Assembly: GCF_031191205.1 (NCBI RefSeq)
Contig: NZ_CP133470.1
Coordinates: 2,057,001 to 2,121,000, forward strand
DNA: 64,000 bases
From: Haemophilus parainfluenzae ATCC 33392
GTDB taxonomy: Bacteria; Pseudomonadota; Gammaproteobacteria; Enterobacterales; Pasteurellaceae
Reading direction: 5' to 3'
Part shown: positions 28,002 through 37,732 of the stretch, one piece after another
How the letters are laid out: every line of letters starts with the position of its first letter
How positions within the stretch are numbered: the stretch's first letter is position 1
Position numbers and translations under genes: made by a program
Notes under the pieces: generated by a model
Seen by the model: only the letters and a program-made list of their open reading frames with translations
What the model was told of the DNA's origin: nothing
Database searches by the model: none

Positions 28002-30272
28002 ATGAACAAAGGATTAATGGTTACGAAGCGCGATGGTACGCTTGAACAAATCAATTTAGACAAAATTCACCGTGTGATTACTTGGGCGGCTGAAGGCTTG
28101 GAAAACGTCTCTGTTTCTCAAGTTGAATTGCGTTCTCATATTCAATTTTATGAAGGCATTCGTACGTCTGATATTCACGAAACGATTATTAAAGCTGCAG
28201 CAGACCTAATCAGCAAAGATACCCCTGATTATCAATACCTTGCTGCACGTCTTGCGGTTTTCCATTTACGCAAAAAAGCGTATGGCCATTTTGATCCGCC
28301 TCGTTTATACGATCATGTGAAAAAATTAGTGCGCATGGGCAAATATGATCCTGCCCTTTTAGCCGACTATACTCGTGAAGAATGGGATGAAATGGACGGG
28401 TTTATTGATCACTGGCGTGATATGACCTTTTCTTATGCTGCTGTGAAACAATTAGAAGGAAAATACTTAGTTCAAAACCGTGTAACTGGTGAGATTTATG
28501 AATCTGCACAATTTCTTTATTTATTAGTTGCAGCGAGCTTATTCTCAAAATATCCACAAGAAACCCGTTTGGATTACATTCGTCGTTTCTACGATGCAAC
28601 CTCAACCTTTAAGATTTCTTTACCAACGCCTATTATGGCGGGGGTTCGTACGCCTACGCGTCAATTCAGCTCTTGCGTATTGATTGAATGTGGTGACAGC
28701 TTAGACTCTATCAATGCTACCTCTGCAGCAATCGTAAAATACGTTTCACAACGTGCAGGTATCGGGGTGAATGCAGGTGCAATTCGTGCGTTAGGTAGCC
28801 CTATTCGTGGTGGTGAAGCATTCCATACAGGCTGTATTCCATTCTATAAACACTTCCAAAGTGCTGTAAAATCTTGTTCACAAGGTGGCGTACGTGGTGG
28901 TGCGGCGACAGTTTACTACCCGATTTGGCACTTAGAAGTTGAAAGCTTATTAGTATTGAAAAATAACCGTGGTGTGGAAGATAACCGTGTTCGTCACATG
29001 GACTACGGCGTACAGTTAAATAAATTAATGTATCAACGCTTAATTAAAGGCGCAGATATTACTTTATTTAGCCCTTCAGACGTGCCTGGACTTTATGAAG
29101 CCTTCTTTGCTGATCAAGATAAATTTGAAGAACTTTACGTGAAATACGAACAGGATCCAAATATCCGCAAACGTTCTGTAAAAGCCGTTGAGTTATTCTC
29201 TTTATTGATGCAAGAACGTGCATCAACTGGTCGTATTTATATCCAAAACGTGGATCACTGTAATACTCACTCACCGTTTGATCCGCTTGTTGCACCAGTG
29301 CGCCAATCTAACTTATGTTTAGAAATTGCATTGCCAACTAAACCATTACAACATTTCCATGATGAAAATGGTGAAATTGCGCTTTGTACACTTTCTGCGT
29401 TCAACTTGGGTAAATTAGATGATTTAGATGAGTTAGAAAATCTTGCCGATCTCGCAGTACGTGCATTAGATGCATTACTTGATTACCAAGACTACCCTGT
29501 TCCTGCGGCGAAACGTTCTTCATTAGGTCGTCGTTCACTTGGTATCGGTGTGATTAACTATGCGTATTACTTAGCGAAAAATGGCGTACGTTATTCTGAT
29601 GGTTCAGCGAACGATTTAACTCACCGTACGTTTGAAGCGATTCAATACTATCTATTGAAAGCTTCTATGAACTTAGCAAAAGAATTAGGTGCATGTGAAT
29701 ACTTCAATGAAACCAATTACGCAAAAGGTATTTTACCAATCGATACATATAAGAACGATATCGATAGCTTAACGCAAGAACCATTGCATTATGATTGGGA
29801 AACGTTACGTCAAGAAATCAAAGAGTTTGGTTTACGTAACTCGACCTTAACCGCATTAATGCCGTCAGAAACCTCTTCACAGATTTCTAACGCAACAAAT
29901 GGTATCGAACCACCACGTGGTCATGTAAGTATTAAAGCGTCAAAAGATGGTATCTTAAAACAAGTCGTACCGGATTATGAGAACTTAAGCGACAACTACG
30001 AATTACTTTGGGATATTCCAAGCAATGATGGCTACTTACACTTAGTAGGCATTATGCAAAAATTCGTGGATCAAGCAATCTCTGCAAATACCAACTACGA
30101 TCCAAAACGTTTTGAAGATGGTAAAGTGCCAATGAAAGTGTTGTTAAAAGATCTTTTAACCGCTTACAAATACGGCTTAAAAACCCTCTACTATCAAAAC
30201 ACTCGTGATGGTGCTGAAGACAGCCAAGAAGATTTAGATGATGGCTGTGCTGGTGGGGCGTGTAAGATTTAG
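28002..30272 (+). CDS. nrdA: Class Ia ribonucleotide reductase, alpha subunit
   Basis: Reduces NDPs to dNDPs under aerobic conditions. An N-terminal ATP-cone (about 1-95, VTKRDGTLEQINLDKIHR) is the allosteric site; the barrel holds the active-site cysteines (SSCVLIECGDS near 225 and NLCLEIALPT near 439), and the C-terminus ends CAGGACKI with the shuttle cysteine pair. I start at ATG 28002 (MNKGLMVTKRDG), giving 756 residues; an ATG at 27960 would include the NrdR box. nrdB follows after an inserted small ORF. Confidence 0.96.
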   Translation: MNKGLMVTKRDGTLEQINLDKIHRVITWAAEGLENVSVSQVELRSHIQFYEGIRTSDIHETIIKAAADLISKDTPDYQYLAARLAVFHLRKKAYGHFDPPRLYDHVKKLVRMGKYDPALLADYTREEWDEMDGFIDHWRDMTFSYAAVKQLEGKYLVQNRVTGEIYESAQFLYLLVAASLFSKYPQETRLDYIRRFYDATSTFKISLPTPIMAGVRTPTRQFSSCVLIECGDSLDSINATSAAIVKYVSQRAGIGVNAGAIRALGSPIRGGEAFHTGCIPFYKHFQSAVKSCSQGGVRGGAATVYYPIWHLEVESLLVLKNNRGVEDNRVRHMDYGVQLNKLMYQRLIKGADITLFSPSDVPGLYEAFFADQDKFEELYVKYEQDPNIRKRSVKAVELFSLLMQERASTGRIYIQNVDHCNTHSPFDPLVAPVRQSNLCLEIALPTKPLQHFHDENGEIALCTLSAFNLGKLDDLDELENLADLAVRALDALLDYQDYPVPAAKRSSLGRRSLGIGVINYAYYLAKNGVRYSDGSANDLTHRTFEAIQYYLLKASMNLAKELGACEYFNETNYAKGILPIDTYKNDIDSLTQEPLHYDWETLRQEIKEFGLRNSTLTALMPSETSSQISNATNGIEPPRGHVSIKASKDGILKQVVPDYENLSDNYELLWDIPSNDGYLHLVGIMQKFVDQAISANTNYDPKRFEDGKVPMKVLLKDLLTAYKYGLKTLYYQNTRDGAEDSQEDLDDGCAGGACKI

Positions 30273-30289
30273 TTTTAAGGATATATAAC

Positions 30290-30604
30290 ATGATAATTTC
30301 ATTATCTTTTAGCTCTAAATTTTTAACTGGTTATTCTAAAAGCTATTTAGAAGAGTTTATTCGTTTTTCTCAAAATAAAGTGGCTGAAATTTATCCTGAT
30401 TGCCAATTAAAAATTAGATCTTTAGGACAAATTTATGTGTCATCCGTAAATCTGTCAGAATTAACTTACATTGCCTACCCAGCAATGGAAGAACCGATTC
30501 GTACAATTTGTATCACTATAGGGCGATTGTTGCCCCAATTATGGGAGCAATTTGTAAAAGAAAACCCATCCGATAGCGCAAGCGTCCACGCTTGTGCTAA
30601 GTAA
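30290..30604 (+). CDS. Hypothetical small ORF between nrdA and nrdB
   Basis: A 104-residue frame, not recognised. TAAGG precedes the ATG by about nine bases. Residues 1-92 have a normal globular composition with no clear signal peptide or membrane helix (a moderate hydrophobic stretch TICITIGRLLPQLWEQF near 75-90). The last dozen residues (SDSASVHACAK) are encoded by a REP-like hairpin, so the true end of the ancestral gene may have been replaced. nrdA and nrdB are usually adjacent, so this is an insertion or a lineage-specific gene. Confidence 0.55.
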   Translation: MIISLSFSSKFLTGYSKSYLEEFIRFSQNKVAEIYPDCQLKIRSLGQIYVSSVNLSELTYIAYPAMEEPIRTICITIGRLLPQLWEQFVKENPSDSASVHACAK

Positions 30605-30638
30605 ATAAACTAAAGGCACAAGCGAAGACGCTTGCGCC
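30574..30638. repeat. Inverted pair of REP-like hairpins
   Basis: Two 24-base hairpins in opposite orientation: 30575-30598 (arms AGCGCAAGCGT / ACGCTTGTGCT) and 30615-30638 (arms GGCACAAGCG / CGCTTGCGCC). The second, reverse-complemented, matches the first at 20 of 24 positions, the outer and the loop bases differing. The head-to-head arrangement with a 16-bp spacer is like a BIME (paired REP). GC-rich against an AT-rich background. I see no other copy in the window. Confidence 0.7.
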
Positions 30639-30701
30639 AGTATGAAAAAACATTTTAAAAACTGACCGCACTTTACTCATAAGATTAAAGGACAAACAAA
30701 A

Positions 30702-31832
30702 ATGGCATACACTACTTTCTCACAAAACAAAAACGACCAATTAAAAGAACCGATGTTCTTTGGTCAAAACGTTAACGTTGCCCGTTACGATCAACAAAAA
30801 TATGAGACGTTTGAAAAGCTCATTGAAAAACAACTTTCTTTCTTCTGGCGTCCAGAAGAAGTGGATGTGTCGCAAGACCGTATCGACTATGCCGCGTTAC
30901 CTGAACATGAAAAACACATTTTCATCAGTAACTTAAAATATCAAACTTTATTAGATTCTATTCAAGGTCGTAGCCCGAACGTGGCGTTGTTGCCGTTAGT
31001 GTCGATTCCGGAATTAGAAACCTGGATCGAGACATGGACGTTCTCCGAAACCATCCACTCTCGTTCTTACACCCACATTATTCGTAACATTGTGAACGAT
31101 CCGTCTATTGTGTTTGACGACATCGTGACGAACGAAGAAATCATCAAACGCGCACGCGATATTTCTTCTTACTATGACGATTTAATCCGCGACAGCCAAC
31201 TTTACAGCCTGTACGGCGAAGGCACTTACGCCGTGGATGGCAAAGAATGCGTCGTCACATTGCGTAATTTGAAAAAACAACTTTACCTTTGCTTAATGAG
31301 CGTCAATGCGCTTGAAGCCATTCGTTTCTATGTGTCTTTCGCGTGCTCCTTTGCCTTTGCGGAACGTCAATTAATGGAAGGCAATGCGAAAATTATTAAA
31401 TTTATCGCACGTGATGAAGCCTTACACTTAACCGGTACACAGCACATTTTAAATATTATGGCTGCAGGTCAAGATGATCCTGAAATGGCTGAAATTGCAG
31501 AAGAATGTAAACAAGAGGCCTATGATTTATTCTTAGCAGCAGCGGAACAAGAAAAAGAATGGGCGGATTACTTGTTCAAAGACGGTTCAATGATTGGTTT
31601 GAACAAAGACATTTTGGTGCAATACGTGGAATACATCACCAATATCCGTATGCAAGCAGTAGGTCTTCCATTACCATTTGGTGCGCGTTCTAACCCAATT
31701 CCATGGATTAACGCATGGCTTGTTTCTGACAACGTACAAGTAGCGCCACAAGAAGTCGAAGTGAGTTCTTACCTTGTTGGTCAAATTGACTCTAAAGTCG
31801 ATACCAATGATTTCGGTGATTTCGATCTTTAA
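30702..31832 (+). CDS. nrdB: Class Ia ribonucleotide reductase, beta subunit
   Basis: Diferric-tyrosyl-radical subunit of the aerobic reductase (376 residues). Iron ligands lie in the helices near [13 protein letters not shown] (Glu/His), [16 protein letters not shown] (Glu, radical-side region) and [13 protein letters not shown] (Glu/His). The C-terminal tail ends DFGDFDL, which docks on NrdA. An uptake signal and the ribosome binding site AAAGGA precede it. Its first half looks richer in G+C than its second half. Confidence 0.96.
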   Translation: MAYTTFSQNKNDQLKEPMFFGQNVNVARYDQQKYETFEKLIEKQLSFFWRPEEVDVSQDRIDYAALPEHEKHIFISNLKYQTLLDSIQGRSPNVALLPLVSIPELETWIETWTFSETIHSRSYTHIIRNIVNDPSIVFDDIVTNEEIIKRARDISSYYDDLIRDSQLYSLYGEGTYAVDGKECVVTLRNLKKQLYLCLMSVNALEAIRFYVSFACSFAFAERQLMEGNAKIIKFIARDEALHLTGTQHILNIMAAGQDDPEMAEIAEECKQEAYDLFLAAAEQEKEWADYLFKDGSMIGLNKDILVQYVEYITNIRMQAVGLPLPFGARSNPIPWINAWLVSDNVQVAPQEVEVSSYLVGQIDSKVDTNDFGDFDL

Positions 31833-31849
31833 TTAATCACTCTACGTAA

Positions 31850-31905
31850 AGAGCGGTCAGTATTTTCAGAGTTTAAAACCTTTGGAAAATTGGCCGCTTT
31901 TTTGT
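31850..31905 (+). terminator. Probable terminator after nrdB
   Basis: Diverged uptake-signal pair: AGCGGTCA (31852-31859) can pair with TGGCCGCT (31891-31898) with one G-U, around a large loop, followed by TTTTTT. Confidence 0.55.
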
Positions 31906-32110
31906 TTACATACACGGTGAACCGGATTCAAGAGCCAAAGATAAAATTATCTTATGTGAAAAAGTAGCACTATTCCATCTCTACCACTCCAATTCCGACA
32001 ACTTTCTGGATAAAAAGGATAACTTAATTAAAAAAGGCTTAACAAAAAACAATGCTATAGGTAGAATAGGAAAATTCTGTTTATTATTAAATAAATTACA
32101 TTCTAAGTAA
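31877..32110 (+). pseudogene. Orphan open frame (gene remnant?) before lysS
   Basis: An open frame of 77 codons with no ATG, GTG or TTG start runs from 31877 to a TAA at 32110. Its translation from about 31916 (GEPDSRAKDKIILCEK, then VALFHLYHSNSDNFLDKK, ending NKLHSK) has ordinary protein composition rather than that of spacer DNA. It could be the 3' end of a gene whose 5' part was lost, with the nrdB terminator at its truncated edge. The family is not recognised. Confidence 0.35.
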
Positions 32111-32130
32111 AAATTAACGAGGTAAAGGAT

Positions 32131-33639
32131 ATGTCAGAGCAAGAAGTAAAAGAATTAGATCTCCATGGTGAAATGCTCGTTCGCCGTGAAAAATTAGCCG
32201 CATTACGTGCAAAAGGTAATGCGTTCCCAAACCAATTCCGTCGTGACGCCCTTGCTCAAGATTTACATGATAAGTATGAAGCCGAAGATGGCGAAGTATT
32301 AAAGGACAAAGCGATTGAAGTGGCCGTTGCTGGTCGTATTATGACTCGTCGTGCAATGGGTAAAGCCACCTTTATTACCTTGCAAGATATGAGTGGCAAA
32401 ATTCAATTATACGTTGCTCGTGATAACCTTCCTGAAGGCGTTTATGCGGAAGATGTGGGTAGCTGGGATTTAGGCGATATTATTGGGGTGAAAGGTACGC
32501 TTTTCAAAACCAAAACCAATGAATTAACCATCAAAACAACTGAAGTTCAACTTTTAACCAAAGCACTTCGTCCGCTACCAAACAAATTCCATGGTTTAAC
32601 CGACATGGAAGCGCGTTATCGTCAACGTTACTTAGATTTAATTTCTAATGAAGAATCTCGTCGCACATTTATTATCCGTTCAAAAGTGGTTGCAGGTATT
32701 CGTGAATTCTTTATTTCTAAAGGTTTCATGGAAGTTGAAACCCCAATGCTACAAGTGATTCCAGGCGGTGCATCTGCTCGTCCATTTATCACTCACCACA
32801 ACGCATTAGATGTTGATATGTATCTTCGTATTGCGCCAGAACTTTACTTAAAACGTTTAGTGGTTGGTGGTTTTGAGCGTGTCTTCGAATTAAACCGCAA
32901 CTTCCGTAATGAAGGGGTTTCTGTCCGTCATAATCCAGAATTCACCATGCTTGAATACTACCAAGCTTATGCGGATTATCATGATTTAATGGATAACACC
33001 GAAGAATTATTACGTAAATTAGCGATTGATATTCTTGGTACAACCATTGTGAAATACGGTGATTTAGAATTTGACTTCGGCAAACCGTTTGAGCGTATCA
33101 CATTACATGATGCGACCATTAAATACGGTGCAGATAAAGGTATCGTAAAAGAAGATCTTTATGACTTCGATCGTGCAAAAGCAACCGCTGAACGCTTAGG
33201 TATCGAAGTACAAAAATCTTGGGGCTTAGGCTCTATCGTAAATGCAATCTTTGAAGAAGTGGCTGAACATCACTTAATTCAACCAACTTTCTTAATGGCA
33301 CATCCAGCAGAGATTTCTCCACTTGCACGTCGTAACGATGAAAACCCAGAAGTAACAGACCGTTTTGAATTGTTCATCGGTGGACGTGAAATTGGTAACG
33401 GCTTCTCAGAATTAAACGATGCCGAAGACCAAAACGAACGTTTTGATGCACAAGTTGCAGCGAAAGAAGCAGGTGATGATGAAGCGATGTTTAAAGATGA
33501 TGACTTCGTTGTGGCACTTGAACACGGTTTACCACCAACAGCAGGTGAAGGTTTAGGTATCGACCGCTTAGCAATGCTTTATGCTAATGCACCATCTATC
33601 CGTGATGTGATCCTATTCCCTGCAATGCGTCAAAAATAA
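32131..33639 (+). CDS. lysS: Lysyl-tRNA synthetase, class II
   Basis: Charges tRNA-Lys. The 502 residues comprise an N-terminal OB-fold anticodon-binding domain (about 60-150) and the class II catalytic core: motif 1 near [18 protein letters not shown], motif 2 [22 protein letters not shown] (split across 250-275) and motif 3 [18 protein letters not shown] near 470. In many gamma-proteobacteria prfB lies just upstream; here instead nrdB and a gene remnant do. Confidence 0.97.
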   Translation: MSEQEVKELDLHGEMLVRREKLAALRAKGNAFPNQFRRDALAQDLHDKYEAEDGEVLKDKAIEVAVAGRIMTRRAMGKATFITLQDMSGKIQLYVARDNLPEGVYAEDVGSWDLGDIIGVKGTLFKTKTNELTIKTTEVQLLTKALRPLPNKFHGLTDMEARYRQRYLDLISNEESRRTFIIRSKVVAGIREFFISKGFMEVETPMLQVIPGGASARPFITHHNALDVDMYLRIAPELYLKRLVVGGFERVFELNRNFRNEGVSVRHNPEFTMLEYYQAYADYHDLMDNTEELLRKLAIDILGTTIVKYGDLEFDFGKPFERITLHDATIKYGADKGIVKEDLYDFDRAKATAERLGIEVQKSWGLGSIVNAIFEEVAEHHLIQPTFLMAHPAEISPLARRNDENPEVTDRFELFIGGREIGNGFSELNDAEDQNERFDAQVAAKEAGDDEAMFKDDDFVVALEHGLPPTAGEGLGIDRLAMLYANAPSIRDVILFPAMRQK

Positions 33640-33656
33640 TTAAATTGCAATAACAT

Positions 33657-33684
33657 AAAAGGAAGTCTATCGACTTCCTTTTTT
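33657..33684 (+). terminator. Terminator after lysS
   Basis: Stem AAGGAAGTC / GACTTCCTT (33659-33667, 33672-33680) with loop TATC and a T-run to 33684. Confidence 0.9.
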
Positions 33685-33722
33685 ATTGTTTAAAAGTGCG
33701 GTCATTTTTTAGCGCATTTCAT

Positions 33723-33760
33723 AAAAAAAGAGATAACCGCCTTTACGATTATCTCTTTTA
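33723..33760 (-). terminator. Terminator after the MetE-like gene
   Basis: On the minus strand, stem AAAGAGATAA / TTATCTCTTT (33749-33758, 33727-33736) followed by a T-run. Confidence 0.82.
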
Positions 33761-33774
33761 CATTCTAAGCTAGA

Positions 33775-34920
33775 TTATCTACCCCAAACTTCTTCCACTA
33801 TGTCACGGATAAATTCGAGTTTCTTCCATTGTTGCTCTTCAGTCAGGATATTCCCCTCTTCCGTTGAAGCAAAACCACATTGTGGGCTTAAACAAAGTTG
33901 ATTGATATCCACATATTGTGCCGCTTCTTTAATACGAGCAATAATTTCATCACGGTTTTCTAACTCACCCGATTTTGAGGTTACTAATCCTAACACTACT
34001 TGTTGATTCTTAATAAAGCGTAAAGGTTTGAAATCGCCTGCACGATCACTGTCATACTCCAAGAAGAAACCATCTACATTACAATGACCAAATAAAGTTT
34101 CTGCGATAGGCTCATAACCACCTGCCGAGAACCAAGTTGAACGGAAGTTACCACGGCAAATATGCATTGTAATCGCTAAATCAGCTGGTTTCGCAGCCAC
34201 GATTTTGTTTAACATATACACATAATCTTTAGCAATTTGATCTAAATCTAAACCGCGTTCAGTATAGGTTTTACGTTTATCTTCCGCACAGAACTCGCCC
34301 CAACTGGTATCATCCAACTGTAAGTTACGGCAGCCTAATTTATAGAAGATATTCATCGCATCAATATAAGCCTCAGCAATATCATCTAATAATAACTGAT
34401 TGTTATCTTTATACCGTTCAATCGGCTGATAATCTGTGGCACGTACTGTACAAATTAAATGCAGCATTGACGGAGAAGGAATCGTTAATTTGACTTCAGT
34501 CTCCCCTGCCATTTTTTGCAATGAGCGATAATGTTCAACAAATGGATGGCTCTCTGAAAAACCGATCTTATCCACAATTTTTAACGTTTTTGGGCGTACA
34601 TTATCGTGTTTAAATTGCACTGAGAATTTCTCCGCATCCACTTCTTTCACGCCATCTAATGCAGCTAAGAAATCTAAATGCCAAAAAGTACGACGAAATT
34701 CACCGTCGGTCACTGCATGCAATCCGACATTTTTTTGATGCTCTACCAATTTTGCAATTTCTGCATCTTCAACTTGCGTTAAATCAGCACAAGAAATATC
34801 ACCACAACTGCATTGATGACGAGCCTGTTTTAAAGTCTCTGGACGTAAAAAACTGCCAACAATATCAAAACGATATGGCGCAGAAGTACGAATAGTGGCA
34901 TTTGGAAAAAGTTTACTCAT
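33775..34920 (-). CDS. MetE-like cobalamin-independent methyltransferase (YxjG/YxjH type)
   Basis: A 381-residue protein equal to the C-terminal catalytic domain of MetE (about half its length), the YxjG/YxjH group. Zinc-ligand segments are visible: MHICRGNF (His and Cys) and SPQCGFAS (Cys). Also QLDDTSWGEF in the substrate barrel. It likely makes methionine from homocysteine with a folate or other methyl donor; the donor is not deducible. The leader holds a MetJ-type operator (34973-35008), which fits. Start ATG 34920 has AGGAAAG upstream. Confidence 0.9.
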   Translation of the reverse strand: MSKLFPNATIRTSAPYRFDIVGSFLRPETLKQARHQCSCGDISCADLTQVEDAEIAKLVEHQKNVGLHAVTDGEFRRTFWHLDFLAALDGVKEVDAEKFSVQFKHDNVRPKTLKIVDKIGFSESHPFVEHYRSLQKMAGETEVKLTIPSPSMLHLICTVRATDYQPIERYKDNNQLLLDDIAEAYIDAMNIFYKLGCRNLQLDDTSWGEFCAEDKRKTYTERGLDLDQIAKDYVYMLNKIVAAKPADLAITMHICRGNFRSTWFSAGGYEPIAETLFGHCNVDGFFLEYDSDRAGDFKPLRFIKNQQVVLGLVTSKSGELENRDEIIARIKEAAQYVDINQLCLSPQCGFASTEEGNILTEEQQWKKLEFIRDIVEEVWGR

Positions 34921-34972
34921 TTTGCTTTCCTATATTTAATTCATCTTAATGATAGACTGAGTGTAACAAAAC

Positions 34973-35008
34973 TAACGTCTTCATTAAAGATTAGACGTCT
35001 AGATGGAT
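34973..35008 (-). promoter_or_regulatory. MetJ operator (met-box) before the MetE-like gene
   Basis: Met-boxes are tandem copies of AGACGTCT. Here 34993-35000 matches all 8 bases, 35001-35008 (AGATGGAT) matches 5, and 34973-34980 (TAACGTCT) matches 6. The first two are adjacent, as MetJ dimer pairs require; the third is 20 bp away. It lies about 55-90 bp before the start codon. Control by methionine through MetJ is inferred. Confidence 0.6.
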
Positions 35009-35054
35009 GTGAATTTTATTTCAATTTAATATGAATGAAATTGATATAAAAAGA

Positions 35055-35097
35055 AAAAGTGCGGTTCAAATTTCTCTTAAATTTTGACCGCACTTTC
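35055..35097 (-). terminator. Uptake-signal-pair terminator after codA
   Basis: AAGTGCGGT (35057-35065) and ACCGCACTT (35087-35095), extended by TCAAATTT/AAATTTTGA, form a long hairpin; on the minus strand TTTTTCTTTTT follows. Confidence 0.82.
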
Positions 35098-35102
35098 AAT
35101 GA

Positions 35103-36365
35103 TTAACGATAGTTTACTTGTTCGCTATCAGATAAATGAATGGTAGTTTTCGCCAACTGCGTTTCTGAAATCACCTTACCATGGCGAATCGAATAACGTG
35201 TAGGAACTTGACGGCGTACAGCATCAAAGCCATTTTCTGCAGGCAATACAATAAAGTTTGCACTGTTACCTTCTTGGATTCCGTAATCCGTTAAACCTAA
35301 TGCTTTCGCACTATTTTCTGTGACCAGTTTCAAACCATCATTAATTTGACCATATCCCATTAACTGGCAAACATGTAATCCCATGTGTAATACTTGTAGC
35401 ATATTCGCTGTACCGAGGGGATACCAAGGATCAAACACATCATCATGGCCAAAACAAACATTGATGTTATTTTTGAGCATCTCTTTTACTCGTGTTACAC
35501 CACGACGTTTTGGATAGGTATCAAAGCGCCCTTGAAGATGAATATTCACTAATGGATTGGCCACAAAATGAATTTTTGACATTTTTAGTAATCGGAAAAG
35601 GCGTGATGCATAAGCATTATTATATGAGTGCATGGCTGTTGTATGGCTTGCTGTCACCTTTTCCCCCATGTCATATTTCAAGGCTAATGCCGCGACCGTT
35701 TCAACAAAACGAGATTGTTCATCATCAATTTCATCACAATGAATATCAATCTGCTTGTTGTACTTACGAGCAATATCAAAAGCAATATGCATCGACTCTA
35801 CACCATATTCACGGGTAAATTCAAAATGAGGTATGCCGCCAACAACATCAGCCCCCATCTCCATAGCCTGATCTAATAGTTTCTCACCATTTGGATAAGA
35901 CAAAATACCTTCTTGTGGAAATGCTACAATCTGTAAATCGACCCAAGGTGCAATTTCTTTTTTGACTTCAAGCATGGCTTTTAGCGCAGTTAATGTTGGA
36001 TCAGAGACATCAACATGAGTACGGACATACTGAATCCCATTTGCAATCTGCCATTTTAATGTCTTCCATGCGCGAGATTTTACATCTTCATGGCTTAACA
36101 ATGATTTACGCTCAGCCCAACGTTCAATCCCTTCAAATAAGGTACCAGATTGATTCCAATTAGGCTGCCCTGCTGTTTGTGTCGCATCTAAATGAATATG
36201 AGGCTCTATAAATGGAGGATAAACAATCCCTTCTTCACCATCGAGTATCTCACCTGAATAATTAAAAACCTCATCTTGAGAAAAAATTCGACTAATTTTT
36301 CCTTCTTCAATTAAAATCTGCCATAACCCTTCGCGATTATGAATATGTACATTTTTAACTAACAT
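35103..36365 (-). CDS. codA: Cytosine deaminase
   Basis: A 420-residue amidohydrolase converting cytosine to uracil and ammonia. Metal and substrate motifs match E. coli CodA closely: [19 protein letters not shown] (HxH at 56-58), [21 protein letters not shown] and the Asp of [15 protein letters not shown]. It begins nine bases after codB, so the two are one operon, the order found in E. coli (codBA). Confidence 0.96.
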   Translation of the reverse strand: MLVKNVHIHNREGLWQILIEEGKISRIFSQDEVFNYSGEILDGEEGIVYPPFIEPHIHLDATQTAGQPNWNQSGTLFEGIERWAERKSLLSHEDVKSRAWKTLKWQIANGIQYVRTHVDVSDPTLTALKAMLEVKKEIAPWVDLQIVAFPQEGILSYPNGEKLLDQAMEMGADVVGGIPHFEFTREYGVESMHIAFDIARKYNKQIDIHCDEIDDEQSRFVETVAALALKYDMGEKVTASHTTAMHSYNNAYASRLFRLLKMSKIHFVANPLVNIHLQGRFDTYPKRRGVTRVKEMLKNNINVCFGHDDVFDPWYPLGTANMLQVLHMGLHVCQLMGYGQINDGLKLVTENSAKALGLTDYGIQEGNSANFIVLPAENGFDAVRRQVPTRYSIRHGKVISETQLAKTTIHLSDSEQVNYR

Positions 36366-36374
36366 TCTTTTTCC

Positions 36375-37601
36375 TTATTTCATCGCTAATTTTTTACCGA
36401 GTAATGGTGTTAAAACCAAATAGGTAACTGCCCCACCAATCACCGCGTTCACAGGAATAATGCCTGGTAGTAATTTACCACAAGCCACACCAACAATAAC
36501 TGAAACGATAGCAGTCCAATTTATATTTAAGAATTTAGCTTGTTCAAAATTCTCATAGGCTTTACGACGTAAAATATAATCAGCAATAATGACACCACCA
36601 ACAGGAGGAATTGCCGAAGATAAGAAAGTCAGCCAGCCGACGAAATTATTATATAACCACAAGGCACATAAGGTTCCGATAATACCATTGACGACGGATA
36701 AAGTGCGGCTACTTAATCCCGTAATATTCGCAAAACCTAAACCAGAAGCATAAAGCGCATTGTCATTTGTCGTCCAAATATTTAAACCGAGCACAATAAT
36801 GGCTGGAATAATAAGACCTTGAGCAACCATCACATCAGAAACATCTGACATTCCCGTTACTGCTGCACCAGCTGCACCAAAAATAAACATTAATGAGTTA
36901 CCTAAAAAGAAAGCAATCATACTAATAATGATTGCTTGCTTTGCTTTTCGACCAAATCGAACAAAATCGGCAGTTAATGAGCCTGCACTAATGAAGGAGC
37001 CCACAACTAATGTGATCGCCATTGAGAGTGAAATGCTTTCTTTTGGCACAATATGTTCCAACACCTCTAAGCCACCGGCATTAGTCACAGCAAGATAAAC
37101 GGAGTAAGAACCTAATACGGCAATAGCAGGCACCGCAATAGTGGAAAGAATCGTCAGTGCTGAAATACCAAAGAAGACCGTAATCGTCATCAATAAACCC
37201 GAGCCAAGAATTAAATAATTCACATCAATACCCGTTACTTTATTAACTGGGATTGCAAACATCGCCACGCCAACACCAAACCAACCAACTTGAGTGCCAC
37301 CAAGCAATAAGGAGGGTAACCAAGAGCCTCGGATACCAAAGGAATAGCGCGCTAAAATATGCGTGGTTAATCCTGTTTTAGCCCCGATATACCCAAGAAA
37401 AGAGGTATAAATACCTAACATTAGGTTGCCTAAAATAACGGCAAGCCAGAAATCATTATAGGTTAACGATGTCCCTAATGTTCCCCCTGTCCACATACTC
37501 GCTGAAAAGAATGTTAAACCTAACATAACAAATGTTAACGCTACCGCACCTTTTCGCTCATTTAAAGGAACAGGTTTTAAACTAAAATTTTCCGAACTCA
37601 T
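36375..37601 (-). CDS. codB: Cytosine permease
   Basis: A 408-residue NCS1-family inner-membrane transporter with 12 hydrophobic segments; imports cytosine for CodA. A very strong ribosome binding site (GGGAGGAG) precedes the start. Sequences such as TGGTLGTSLTYNDFWLAV and GWFGVGVAMFAIPVNK are characteristic. First gene of codBA, with a PurR operator in its leader. Confidence 0.95.
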   Translation of the reverse strand: MSSENFSLKPVPLNERKGAVALTFVMLGLTFFSASMWTGGTLGTSLTYNDFWLAVILGNLMLGIYTSFLGYIGAKTGLTTHILARYSFGIRGSWLPSLLLGGTQVGWFGVGVAMFAIPVNKVTGIDVNYLILGSGLLMTITVFFGISALTILSTIAVPAIAVLGSYSVYLAVTNAGGLEVLEHIVPKESISLSMAITLVVGSFISAGSLTADFVRFGRKAKQAIIISMIAFFLGNSLMFIFGAAGAAVTGMSDVSDVMVAQGLIIPAIIVLGLNIWTTNDNALYASGLGFANITGLSSRTLSVVNGIIGTLCALWLYNNFVGWLTFLSSAIPPVGGVIIADYILRRKAYENFEQAKFLNINWTAIVSVIVGVACGKLLPGIIPVNAVIGGAVTYLVLTPLLGKKLAMK

Positions 37602-37657
37602 GAAATAATCTCCTCCCGAATAAAAAATCGAGGCATTCTAATACGACAAAAACACAA

Positions 37658-37673
37658 AAGCAAACGTTTGCGC
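37658..37673 (-). promoter_or_regulatory. PurR operator upstream of codBA
   Basis: AAGCAAACGTTTGCGC contains the perfect palindromic PurR core GCAAACGTTTGC (37660-37671). It lies about 60 bp before the codB start. PurR represses codBA in E. coli when purines are abundant; the same control is likely here. Confidence 0.88.
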
Positions 37674-37697
37674 ATATTGTTTTAGCAAAAAATAGAT

Positions 37698-37728
37698 ATA
37701 AAAATACCCGCACTTTTGCGGGCATTTT
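37698..37728 (-). terminator. Terminator after the NRAMP-family gene
   Basis: On the minus strand, stem CCCGCA / TGCGGG with loop AAAG, then TATTTTTAT. It carries a uptake-signal-like core. Confidence 0.75.
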
Positions 37729-37732
37729 ATCG

